Source of the DNA: Diphasiastrum complanatum
Taxonomy: Eukaryota; Streptophyta; Lycopodiopsida; Lycopodiales; Lycopodiaceae
Direction of reading: 5' to 3'
NCBI GenBank assembly: GCA_029204225.1
Contig: CM055098.1
Span: 11,365,552 to 11,429,551, forward strand
DNA length: 64,000 nucleotides
The notes under the pieces are model-generated. The model saw only the letters and a program-made list of their open reading frames with translations. It was not told the DNA's origin and ran no database searches. A program made the position numbers and the translations under genes. Shown here piece by piece: positions 18,908 to 29,195 of this stretch. Within the stretch, counting starts at the first letter, position 1. Every line of letters starts with the position of its first letter.

Positions 18908-19440
18908 ATGGTATCAAAGCCACTTAAGATGACTAATTTCCTAGGAATTTTGGCATCAAGAGGGTCCAAAATCATAATGATTTGGATAGGAAAAGCATAG
19001 TACAGACTACTATGCTCAGAGCACGTGTGGGATACACCCACTTTAAGGATTTATTGTGTTCTATGTAGTGGATCAAAATGTGCAGATAAGTACTTGTTGG
19101 AAAGCTATTTGAGGTACATCTAGGTGCAAGAAATCTCAAGTGAATTGGTTCACTATAGATCAAGTTATTGGCATTTCTTATGAGGTAGGTTGGGCACCCC
19201 ACCTGGTGAGTTTCGCCTAAGAACACCAATCTAGGTGGTTATATCAAAAAAATTCAAGGTTACATTGTCAATCTAGGTTTTGAGAGTTATAGATGAGACT
19301 TGAAGATCCTAGTCACATTGTTTCACTCCTCTTTCAAACCCTTCTGGCACAATGGCATCAAACTACTTCAGAGATACAATCACATGAATGATCCTGATGG
19401 TATTCGGTGTTTGATCTGCTTGAACTTCCTATTTATCTAT
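18908..19440. other. Non-coding stretch with a tRNA-Met primer-site-like word
   Basis: TGGTATCAAAGCC at 18,909-18,921 resembles the 3' complement of initiator tRNA-Met and follows 'acaca', so it may be the left-over LTR end and primer site of a copia-like element whose body is lost. Nothing else is recognised up to 19,440. Confidence 0.35.
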
Positions 19441-19680
19441 CTAAAACTTAGATTCAAAAGTATTCATGGTATTATGGAACTGTTTGAATCCTCTTCTGGG
19501 GGAGGATTGGAGGTCAAAGGGCACTGGACTCTTGGGCATCTCAAAAATTTCATCTGCCCCAAGGAGGTCAGAATCATCAAACATGTTCATAAACGCTTGT
19601 GTTCCCGATGAAGTTGCCCGAGTTTGTTGGGGTGAGGCGGCTTGGGCAGCTGTGACTGGAATGGTATTTCCAATGGTCAC
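19441..19680 (-). pseudogene. Unrecognised open frame, possibly gag N-terminus
   Basis: A minus-strand frame of 79 codons rich in Ala, Ser, Thr and Gln followed by an acidic patch. The frame stays open upstream (minus strand) past 19,700. Its composition and its position downstream of a long LTR-like stretch (20.1 to 19.76 kb, minus strand) would fit the start of a gag protein, but I recognise no domain. It could equally be a chance frame. Confidence 0.25.
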
Positions 19681-19759
19681 AATTTGACCTTGTGAGGAAG
19701 CAGAGGCTAAGGAAGCATCAGAGAATGAGGGAACAATTGAAATTCTGTTAGGATCTAGT

Positions 19760-21034
19760 GCAGTATGCAGATCACATCACACAATCACCGTAGCCACTCC
19801 TCACAAGCTCTCAAAGATGGCACAACAAAAGTTCAGTCTATTATGAAGAAACACTATACATATAGCAAAGCTCCAAACTGCATGGGCTCAACAGGTGTCA
19901 CTAAAAAGGTCTACCACACCTGCCAAACTAGAGCTAGGCCCAATATGGCCACATATATAGGCAAACCCATGACATGCCCCTGAGTATAGTATAATAAACT
20001 CAAAATCACTGTACATGCTAACTTCTTCCTACGTGTGGCTACCCGACTAACCCAAGTAGCCGTCTATGGTCAGTGCCCGATCAATATATCCTAACGGGCA
20101 TTCCGATCACAACCATAATGCCTGATGTATCTCCCAAACAAAGCTATGCTCCAAGCCACTTTGCCCTGACATCCTGTCCAATAAGCCCTGAAGCGGATCC
20201 CCATCCATTCTCCATGCTCCAAGCACAAGAGTCTACCAAGGACTCAATGAATGAATGTACACAAACCTCACCAAAGGCTATACTTGAGTAGCTCGTCTAC
20301 CTCCCAGAGATACTGATGATGATCTGCCTATCCTACATCCCATGTAGGTCCAACTTTCCATGCTTGATGTTGCCAACTTTGATTTGACCAATACATAGGC
20401 CTCCCACCAAGGAGCCTATCTCACCAACACTGTATCCACCATAGCGTCCAAGCCAAAGCAAATGCAAACTAGATCCACTATTGTGATGAATAACTCACCC
20501 ACGATCCGTAGCATATCAGGTAGGATAGCTCCAAAAAACTGTACCCTGTACCATCTGATCACCAACTATCCATTACTCACTAATAGCTCCCCAAGAATCT
20601 GTCCACCTGTAGTGCAACTAGACTCCAACTAGACCTAACCAAAAACTGCATCTTGCTTACCAAATAATGATGGATAGAAAAAACATGTGACACCAACCTG
20701 GAGATAACTATGCCTATAACCATGCAGCTCACCTGATCACTCACCAAAGTATCAGCTGTCACTCCCTGAGCAACCATCTCCATCCCTGCTGGCTCACAAC
20801 CATGGGCATGCTGAATCCACATCACCCCTAATGCACTCCATGCCCTCAAGATATGTACCACGTCAGGTACACTCCATGCGACCTACTTCCAAGTAGGCAT
20901 GACCCGTCCCTAGGTCATCACATGATGCACCAGCTGAAGAACATCGTCCATACATCAAACGACATATCATACCTGAGCAACTGTAGCATCTCCCTTAGTG
21001 CCACCCCAATGGACTCGTCATCCACATACTATGC
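19760..21034. repeat. LTR-like debris related to repeat Z
   Basis: About 19,960-20,110 resembles repeat Z (1,040-1,195 and 30,240-30,395): both share the succession 'gacatgcccc.gagtata', 'tgtggctacc/tgtggttact' and 'ggcattccgatcacaacc'-like words. The remainder up to 21,034 is less AT-rich than its surroundings and has no gene I can support. The open frame at 20,580-20,861 on the minus strand is unrecognised. Confidence 0.4.
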
Positions 21035-21324
21035 TCATCTGATATCTTCGATCCTGGTCACCATCCTACTAGACAAGCCGAACTCCAAAGCATCACCTGC
21101 TCCACCTAGCTCCTAGCATCTGCTCGCTCTCCCTGGCTATGTGCCACCCGACACCATGCCAATGCAAGCATATCCCTGAGTCACCGCTAAGTGACTTCTT
21201 CTAGGCTTCCCCATGATCTCACCACACCATGGAAATTCCAACACCTGTGCCAAGGCTAGACTCCTGCGAATACAACCAAATGCATGAAAGCTATAGGTAG
21301 CTTCTCCACGCTCGTGATGGTAGA

Positions 21325-21890
21325 CACAACAATACCCGCCACAATTTTTGACGTGTTTTGCGACGTGAATCGCGAGTTTAATATTTTTTAATTCGTCGCG
21401 GATGTCGGAAAAACACGTCGCTATAAGGTCATCAGAATTCGACGACTTTAAAATATGTCACAGTCCGAGAAGGACGACGTGCCGGACACCACAAAACCAA
21501 ATTCCGGTGACGTGAACAGGTGCTGACCTGGATGTCGCATTGCGACGTCTGACGTGGACGTCACAATGCGACATCCTACGTGGACGTCGGATTGCGACGT
21601 CCAAAGACGTCGCAAACTCTCTGACGTGGCTGTCACAATGCGAGGTGCTAAAATTCAGTCGGATCCTGACGTCTGTAAACACAGAATGATCCCAAAATTT
21701 CACCGACGGATGTCCGACGCCCATCCGACGTATCTTGGATGTCGGAACCCGACGTCCCATAAAGTTGTCGTAATCCGATGTCTGTTAACAAAATGATCAA
21801 AAAATATGTCCGACGTCTATCCGACGTGTTAGGAAGTCGGATTCTGACATCCCAAATTAGGTAAAAAAATTAAAAATGCGTAAAAAATAG
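21325..21890 (+). repeat. CACTA-like 5' terminus and GACGT-rich subterminal repeats, copy 1
   Basis: From 'cacaacaatacccgcc' onward the sequence is packed with GACGT/ACGTC words, many paired as short hairpins such as 'gatgtcgcattgcgacgtc'. CACTA elements start with a CAC-type inverted terminus followed by clustered short motifs bound by the TNPA-type protein, so this is read as the diverged element end. The reverse complement is at 54,070-54,633. The canonical CACTA start is altered (CACAACA), and the matching 3' end is not seen. Confidence 0.6.
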
Positions 21891-22433
21891 CGCACGTATT
21901 TTTCTCGGACTGTTCTTGAAGTTGAGTTCTTGGAGAAGCGATGTTCGTGAATTGTTTTTAAAACAATATTTTTGAGTTGCATTCAACATCTGGATCAAAC
22001 AACAAACTAAGCATGAGATACTTTTCATTCTTAAACTACTTTTCATTTTATATTTTATTGCATTATTTCATGTTCATTATGAATGACAATACTTCATGCA
22101 TTACTTCATCGCAATATTTTATTGCATTACTTCATGTTCAATATGCTTTGTGCACATCATAAATTTCATTTAGATTTTTAGATATAATATTGATTGTTGT
22201 TTTGAAATCCGACATATCTTAGTTGATTATTACATCAATCCACATCCCCAAATTTGACATTGCAATTTTTGAAAAAAAAAAAATATTGCACATATAAAAG
22301 CAATGGCAATATAGCACGATCATTTGCAATAATAATATTTTTCATAATATGAATTAATGTATTGCAAAATTTGTGCTTTAATGTCGCACGAGTCTTTCTA
22401 GATCTAACATCAACTAAACCTTATAAACCTAAT

Positions 22434-23377
22434 CTACCCGTCGTCATCGTGACGTCCAGTCTGCATGAAAACAAGCAAACAAACTACATTAATATTTAAT
22501 GCTTGATCGTATTAAATTAAATTAAATTGAAGTCGAAATACAAACCACATTAGTATAAATACAAAAACTAGTACTTACATTTGGAGGATGACCCTTGTTC
22601 TTTAGTTTGTCAACTAATGTGTCGTACGATTTCCTGAAGGCAAATTCGTACTCCTCCTTAGTTGGCAGACGTCCATAGTCCGCCAACTATCCATGCATTC
22701 AATTGAAGTTGAAATTAATTTAGGGCTACGTTGAAGCAGCTAGTCATAATGCATATTAAATAATAAAAGACATTAAATCAAAGATAAACTATAAGAGTAG
22801 TGTAAGTTCACTTACCATGCTTGCTTGCAATTGCCTATCCTATGCATCCTAGCGGCCGCAACATCTTTCTTGTATTTATCTGGTGTTCGTTCACGCTTTT
22901 ACACAGTTCCAATCACTTCTTGAACACCAGGAAGGCTTGGATTTCCCGTCCCTATAAGCTCGTCGTGCCATATCACAACCATAAGCTCATATGCTTATGA
23001 ATTTCCTGCTTCTCGAATTTCTCTTCTTGTTGGAATTTGTCACGAAGGGTACCATAAACCTGTCGTTTATCGGCGGCAGGTTGTTCGGACCATTTACTAA
23101 ATAATCTGTCGCCAAAATGACGTTGGCATAAAGAATAGAGTCGGTCCAAAACCGCCCTTCCTTTTCTGTTGGCAATTATATTGCCTTGAGGATCCACGTC
23201 ATAATAAGGATTTGTGGATGACTCTTCGGTGGGGGCGGGAGCCGCGGCCTCTTGTGAGGGACCACCCTCATTTTGGCTAAGCATATTTTGCAGTTGTGTT
23301 CTTTGCTCGGGAGTTAATGATTCATATAAATTTTTTACAAAGTCTCCCGAGCTTTCACCACTGCCTGACCCCACCAT
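22434..23377 (-). pseudogene. CACTA accessory protein, TNPA/Transposase_24-like, copy 1
   Basis: From the ATG at 23,377 an acidic Ser/Gly/Gln-rich N-terminus leads into Leu-Thr-Pro-Glu-Gln-Arg-Thr-Gln-Leu, a Pro/Ala/Glu stretch, then Asp-Arg-Leu-Tyr-Ser-Leu-Cys-Gln-Arg-His-Phe. A later block, Lys-Pro-Ser-Trp-Cys-Ser-Arg-Ser-Asp-Trp (about 22,930), resembles the Trp-rich DNA-binding part of CACTA TNPA-type proteins. The last exons end at TAG 22,434-22,436 after a donor 'gtaagt' near 22,577. In CACTA elements this protein binds the subterminal motifs and assists TNP2. It is divergent from the GACGT-rich terminus and lies between that and TNP2. The first exon is open. The middle part is frameshifted and lacks about 20 codons present in the other copy. 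Confidence 0.55.
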
Positions 23378-23789
23378 GATTACTACATCTATAAACATAC
23401 AATACATTACAATAAACCATAATATATCGAAATGCAGTGGAAAAGAAAATCGATTACAAAACTTTAATGCATATTGGAGTGGGACTTTCATACCTGTGTT
23501 AACAAAAGGAGAGAGATATGCGTGTAGAGCTCGAACCTGTACCAAGATTAGCATAAGAATCATGTAAGCGACAATGTATAAGAATAGGTATATCTAAAAA
23601 TTAAAACATTAGAATCATACAATAATTTTATATTATTTGTGTTTTGTACTTGTGCATATATGCAATTTATCACAACAAGATGAATTACATTCAGATCGGT
23701 CTAGCGATGAAGACAGTATTCAAGTTAACAGGTTCTTGATCATAAAAACTGTTATTATAAGTTAACATATTGTGCTAAAGTGACATGTA

Positions 23790-24805
23790 CAATTATTTTC
23801 AAAATAAAATATGGTGCACATGCCTCAAGTGTGATGGACAAAAGATGCGTGAAAGACGCATTGTTGAAAATCACTTGTGGAAGTTTGGACGAAAAGAAGA
23901 AAGTCAACCATCGAATTTGGAAGACGTTGAGGTTTGTTAATTTTATATGATTGTTTTTTATTATAATCTTCATCAATCTATATATGTCACTTATGAAATT
24001 TGTTTCATGTGTGTAGCCAATACATCAAATCCCATTCCATGGAGTTGATCCATCCGTGTTTAGTTACAATCAACGTCAAGTTTTGATAGACATGAGAAAA
24101 CAAAGAATGAAACAAATTGAAGAGGCAAACACAATTGGAAAAGAGAATAATCAACTTGATTATAATGATTATGATGATGAGGTGCAGCACGATGAAGCAA
24201 TGCACAACATGTTTGAATCTTACTTTGAAACAAATGAGAATGATGATATGCATGCATCTTCTAATGAAAACGGAGATCACGAACAATTTGAGATGGATGG
24301 AGACGAGATTCTATTGCGCAAGGAGGCAGACACTCCTCTATATCCTGGAGCATCCATTCTAAGACTAGCTACGTCAATTCTTATTCTAAACCTTCAAGCA
24401 ACATACAAATGGAGTGATCGTAGCGTGACATCTTTATTCGGGTACTTAACGCATAACACAACTACTATACTTTATAGCATATTTACATTATGTTAATTTT
24501 TTTTTCTTTTCTAACAACTCACATTGCTCCTTTTTTAGGTTGTTGCATCGAATACTTCCGAAAGAAAATGTGATACCTAAAACACGAAAAGAAGCACAAA
24601 AGATGACGACCGTGCTTGGAATGGATTAGGACACAATACATTCATGTCCAGAAGACCATGTTCTATATAGAGGTGCGCATTCAGAAAAGCTTTAATGTCC
24701 AGTGTGTAACGCTTCACGTTTTTGAGATGACGTACAAGGGGATAAAGTGTCACAAAAGTGTTATGACATTTTCCAATTATCCCATGATTGCAGCATTTAT
24801 TTCGG
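23790..24805 (+). pseudogene. CACTA TNP2 transposase, N-terminal exons, copy 1
   Basis: Exon 1 (about 23,790-23,932) reads the transposase-associated zinc-binding start, Ile-Trp-Cys-Thr-Cys-Leu-Lys-Cys ... Glu-Asn-His-Leu. Exon 2 (about 24,017-24,441) has a coiled, charged stretch then Thr-Pro-Leu-Tyr-Pro-Gly-Ala and Tyr-Lys-Trp-Ser-Asp-Arg-Ser. An intron (gtactt...ttttag) joins it in phase to exon 3 (24,539-24,805), Leu-Leu-His-Arg-Ile-Leu-Pro, His-Val-Leu-Tyr-Arg and a Cys-Asn-Ala-Ser-Arg knuckle. Two stops lie in exon 3. The coding order then stops dead at 24,805, where gypsy sequence begins. The rest of TNP2 lies inverted at 27.0-28.5 kb. Confidence 0.75.
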
Positions 24806-25388
24806 TTCCTAAAGTTGGTGCCAAAAGCAAAAGAAGTATTAGCGCGAAAGTTAACTCAAGCTGAATCAGAAGTCCATCAAGAGCCACTTTTTTGTGCCGG
24901 ATATGAAGAATCTAATGAAGTACTCTATGTCGGAGCAGCTTGGAAAAGTGAACAAAAAGCTATCACCCTGCTGATACAACAAAAGCAATTTTCTAATGCA
25001 GCAGCCATGATAGATGGCGGTTCGGGAGTTAGCCTAATTCTTACAAAGTTATGTGCAAAATGGGGCCTTACAAAGATAAAGCCTGCGACTTTTGCCATTA
25101 AGCTGGCTGATCAAATGACAGTTTGTCCGCGAGGAATGGTTGGAGATATACCTGTCAGAATTGCCGGAGTATAGTTCGTCATTACTTTCATAATAATGGA
25201 CTTACCGGAAGCACCAAATGTCTACCGAGTCCTATTGGGACGCCCATGGTTACGAGTTGCGCAAGTGATTCATAACTGCGGTACCAGGAAAATCGTGAAC
25301 GTGCAGTCAAGGTTGATGCTGTAACTTGGACTATCAAACTAGTGGTTCAAAAAGAGGATGATGATTCATCAACAACGGATCATACTTG
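24806..25388 (+). pseudogene. Ty3/gypsy aspartic protease fragment, copy 1
   Basis: An open stretch of about 110 codons contains Met-Ile-Asp-Gly-Gly-Ser-Gly-Val-Ser-Leu-Ile, the retropepsin active-site region in the Asp-Gly-Gly form found in some plant gypsy elements. It is followed, after one stop near 25,172, by Asp-Leu-Pro-Glu-Ala-Pro-Asn-Val-Tyr and Leu-Leu-Gly-Arg-Pro-Trp-Leu-Arg, the usual C-terminal protease signature. The enzyme would cut the polyprotein. It is truncated at both ends, by TNP2 on the left and a copia LTR at 25,389 on the right. Copy 2 is at 47,383. Confidence 0.75.
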
Positions 25389-26790
25389 TGAGATCAATAG
25401 ATCATTGTCATAGTTTCTTCCTCCATTGAGAGCATTGCTTTGTGTATTGTCTTTAAGCTTTTGTGTATGATCTTAAGAGGTTTCCAAAAGTGGTAGGCTG
25501 CTGTTGGGAGTCTTGTTTGCTGCCATCAGTACCTTTTATTAGTTTCTTTTGTCTCTTGAATGCTTTGTCAAGTTCATGTGTATCAAATAAAGCATTATGG
25601 TGCTTTGCCATTTCTAGCTTTTGTAGCTTGTTGTGCAAAGATCTTAGCCAAGTATTTTGGGAGTTTGGATCCATTCAAGATCCACTTTTTTAACATGGTA
25701 TCAGAGCTAGTTGGTTGTTATTTTTAGTAAGATTTCCATTTATGGTGATATTTGGATATTTGATCAAGTTCTAGCATGATTATGCATTGCACTGTTGATC
25801 AAATCTTACTAACCTTTGTTTTAGTCGAAATTGTGGATCAAAAGCATATTTCAGGTCTATTGAAGATCAGAGGCTGAGAAGAAGCTATTTTGGATCAGAT
25901 CATAACACCTAATCATTTGTTGATTGTGAGGCTTGTGCATATTCAATACTAACAATGTTCTGTTCAATGTATTGTTGACAATCTCCACTTCTGTGGATGA
26001 ACACTCTCCTTTGTGGATGGACACTCTCGTTAAGTGGATGAACCTTCTCCTTAAGTGGATGACAAATAATCTTTGAGTGATTTTGTATTTTTCCAAAAGG
26101 CTGAGCAAAGCTCCCACTTGGATGAAAGATCTTCTTTTGAGTGAACAGATTGTCAACAATTTTTTGCATAAATTTTGGTGTACTTTGTTAAGCATGTAAG
26201 TAACTCTCCTTCTGTAATTTGATTGGAGCATTTGCTGGAAGGTTTTAGCCATTATGCAAATGTGTTTTCAGGTTCTTAACAGGTCGCGAAACATTCTCAT
26301 GTGAAGTGATCTTAGATCTACATCTAAACACCAAGATTTGACAAGCTAGTGAAGCTAGTCTTGTGATTCACTAAGTGTGCTCTTTTATTCACCTCTAAAG
26401 CTTGTATTTGTCATTTGTTGGAGTTTATAAACTTTTAGAAGTGTGGTTTACATGTGGTTTTACAGGTTGAATCAATATCTTAGTGTGTTGATCATATGTT
26501 GATCAAGTTTGTTCAATTTTAGGTATTCTTGGCAGCCGAGTCTTTTGTATTTTCTAAGAGTGCAAGTAACTCTTCACACCATAACTTGATTTGGTCACTT
26601 GCTGGAAAGTTTGAGAGCTTAAGCAAGAGTGTGTTCAGGTTGGTTTGAGTTTGTAATCCATTCTTAGTGTGTGCAAAGTGTTGCATGTGTTTCAATCTCC
26701 TTTCTATGCTTGGAAACCAGCCAGGTTCAAGATAGAAGTGTTTTAGGGTCCTAGATCTTCTGAGATCTCCTTATCCATCATTTGTTGAGA
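25389..26790 (+). mobile_element. Truncated copia LTR, primer site and leader, copy 1
   Basis: 25,389-25,695 matches the last 310 or so bases of the young copia LTR with clear divergence. TGGTATCAGAGC follows at 25,696, then about 1.09 kb of leader corresponding to 4,794-5,885, including the repeated modules. It is a sister subfamily rather than a copy of the same element. Homology stops at 26,790, before the gag ATG, so there is no coding sequence. The same truncated piece with the same breakpoints is at 47,978-49,380. Confidence 0.88.
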
Positions 26791-27010
26791 AAGTGATTCT
26801 TTTGCGTCACTTTGTTCAAGGCCTTGAGATTCACACAAATTCTCAATTTTCCATTTTTCTTAGGAACAATGACAATCGGTGAAATCTCGCTCAAATCTGA
26901 TTGATTACCTTGTTGACACATATAGCCTGTTGTACAGTCAATTGTTGCAAGAGCTTCATTTCGGTTGACAATATCGGTTTGAGAGTCGTAATGAGCTCCC
27001 AATTTTTTTA
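26791..27010 (-). pseudogene. Ty3/gypsy RT N-terminal fragment, copy 1
   Basis: The minus strand reads Ser-Pro-Ile-Val-Ile-Val-Pro-Lys-Lys-Asn-Gly-Lys-Leu-Arg-Ile-Cys-Val then Leu-Asn-Lys-Val-Thr, the beginning of a gypsy RT. It is fused in frame to the CACTA transposase upstream (junction near 27,010), giving one open frame of about 162 codons over 26,778-27,266. It ends where the copia leader begins. Copy 2 at 49,381-49,605 keeps the same fusion. Confidence 0.75.
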
Positions 27011-27014
27011 CTGG

Positions 27015-28523
27015 CCATCTCGTGTGCACAAGTCCTGCAATTGATACTTCTTCGACCAAATGCACTAGAAGATGAACTTGTATATCCAAAAAGGAAGTTG
27101 GAAAATCTCTTTCCAACAAACATACTATTTCAATCATTTGGATTTTCATGGAATCCAATTCACTATTGAGGAAATCCACCTGCAAGATTGATAGTACATT
27201 AGGTTGTTTAACACATAAAAAAAATGAAAGATCACATTTTATACAAGTGCTTAAAAAAATATACAAACCTAATCATTGATGACAAATTGTAAAGCGTATT
27301 TTGTACGTCATCGTTGAAGAGGCCTCGAATAGAAAGTGGAAGTATGAATTGCAACATCTTATGCCAATCATGTGATTTCAATCCACTTAATTTACCATCC
27401 TTGGTAAATGACTTGCATAAAGAATGTGCATAGCCTGTTGGAGTTCTCATTTGTTTTATGACATGTTTAACATATGAGAGTTGCTCTTTTGTAAGAATCC
27501 ACTACACATTAGGTAGATTCTCATCTCCACCTTCGGTGTATTCAATCCAATAGGGTCTTATCACATCGGCCGCTTGTAGATCTTTACGAGCTGAGGAGTT
27601 GTCTTTTATGCCAATGATGTGGGTCCATAAGGATTCATCGACGTTTTTGAATATGTGCATAGGATCCAATAGATGGTTTATCAATAAATTCCTCCAATAG
27701 GATAATTTATGAAAAATAGACAACCGTTTCAAACCATCAATGGATTCATTCCATGAATAATTAACGTCGTGATGTTGAAGCCATTCACCATGCCATTCCG
27801 CTACTCCCATGCGTGGGGGTGGTGGTGTAGTTAGAGGATTATCTCCTCGCCCTCCAAAAAATCGCCTATTCAACCTTCGAAAAGGATGATCAAGCGACAA
27901 GTATTTGCGATGATTTTTGTACACCACTTTTTTTAACATATTTGTGGTATGTCGACCCTCCAGAAGTGGTCCACAAATATAACATGCGTTGTAACCCAAT
28001 GTGGTTAAACCTGCATAGTTCATAAACCAAATTAAACATAAGCTTAGTTAAATATAATCAAACGTTTAATACTAAAACGAATTAGATTCATTATATAGAT
28101 ACCTGAACATTCGCTTAAACCGGGGTAATCATGCATCGTCCACATTAGAATTCCACGAACAACGAAGTCGTAAGCGTGAATACCATTCCAAAGAATGCAC
28201 AATTCATCGATCAAAGGTGCAAGATACACATCCATGTTCTTGGCCTTGTACTTTCTTAGAATCAATAAAGCCAATAACAACTGTCCCGTTTTAATACTCA
28301 ACCACGGAGATATGTTGTAATTAACGAGTACAACTGGCCATGTGGACCAAGTTGACGCTTGAACGCTAAAAGGATTTACACCATCCATAGCAAGGCCAAA
28401 TCTCAAATTACGAGGTTCATTTTTAAACTCGGACCATTGGTCTTCAATATGTTTCCATGCAGGTGAATCACTTGGTACTCGCATCACATCATGTGTAGAT
28501 CGATTTTTGACATGCCAATCCAT
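27015..28523 (-). pseudogene. CACTA TNP2 transposase, middle and C-terminal exons, copy 1
   Basis: On the minus strand from 28,523: Asp-Trp-His-Val-Lys-Asn-Arg, Leu-Arg-Phe-Gly-Leu-Ala-Met-Asp-Gly-Val-Asn-Pro-Phe, Trp-Ser-Thr-Trp-Pro-Val-Val-Leu-Val-Asn-Tyr-Asn, Met-Asp-Val-Tyr-Leu-Ala-Pro-Leu-Ile-Asp-Glu-Leu and Met-Trp-Thr-Met-His-Asp-Tyr-Pro. These are the core blocks of the TNP2 family (Transposase_21). An intron (gtatct...atgcag) runs about 28,101-28,006. The next exon has Cys-Tyr-Ile-Cys-Gly, Leu-Asp-Pro-Met-His-Ile-Phe-Lys-Asn-Val and, after an in-frame TAG near 27,500, Leu-Ser-Gly-Leu-Lys-Ser-His-Asp-Trp-His. A last exon below 27,190 ends Leu-Val-His-Thr-Arg-Trp before the gypsy fusion. 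It is inverted relative to its own N-terminal exons. Confidence 0.85.
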
Positions 28524-28800
28524 TTTCTGTTTGCGATGCTTCCTTGATGGGTTCTTCATGATGATGCAACTGAGCATTCATATCTATCTATACATGAATC
28601 ATTCGAGGGTTGCACTAGTGAAGAATGAACTTTGGCTGTTGCTCTATCACCTTCAAGATTCTCTTCCTCTTGCAAATGTCTAATCCACTGCCTCATATCC
28701 CGATATCTTCTTTTTTCTGCATGAAGATTTGGATAGACTCCAGATGCTGTTGGTATATCAGTTAATGGTATAGAATCACATCCGTCTATTAAATCAAAAT
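28524..28800 (-). other. Segment Y of the composite unit, weakly coding
   Basis: The minus strand has an open stretch with Asp-Met-Arg-Gln-Trp-Ile-Arg-His-Leu-Gln-Glu-Glu-Glu-Asn-Leu-Glu before a stop near 28,570. The plus-strand counterpart at 47,060-47,345 is similar. I do not recognise the peptide. It may belong to a CACTA accessory gene or to host sequence caught in the mosaic. Confidence 0.35.
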
Positions 28801-29043
<243 letters not shown>

Positions 29044-29195
29044 CGCACGTCTCTCAGTTATATGTATATCATCTGATTTGACAGAGCGTGAGATGTTATG
29101 TGCAAAGGCTGTGATTCCAGCTTACAAATAGGCATGTGAGTGAGGGTGAATATGAGACGAGACAAAAAATAGGTGTGGCACATGATGTTGGTGGT

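Noticed and set aside
21325-21890. CRISPR-like array or satellite DNA
   Set aside because: The GACGT words are short, irregularly spaced and partly inverted, with no constant repeat-spacer pattern. The context is a CACTA element in a plant genome.
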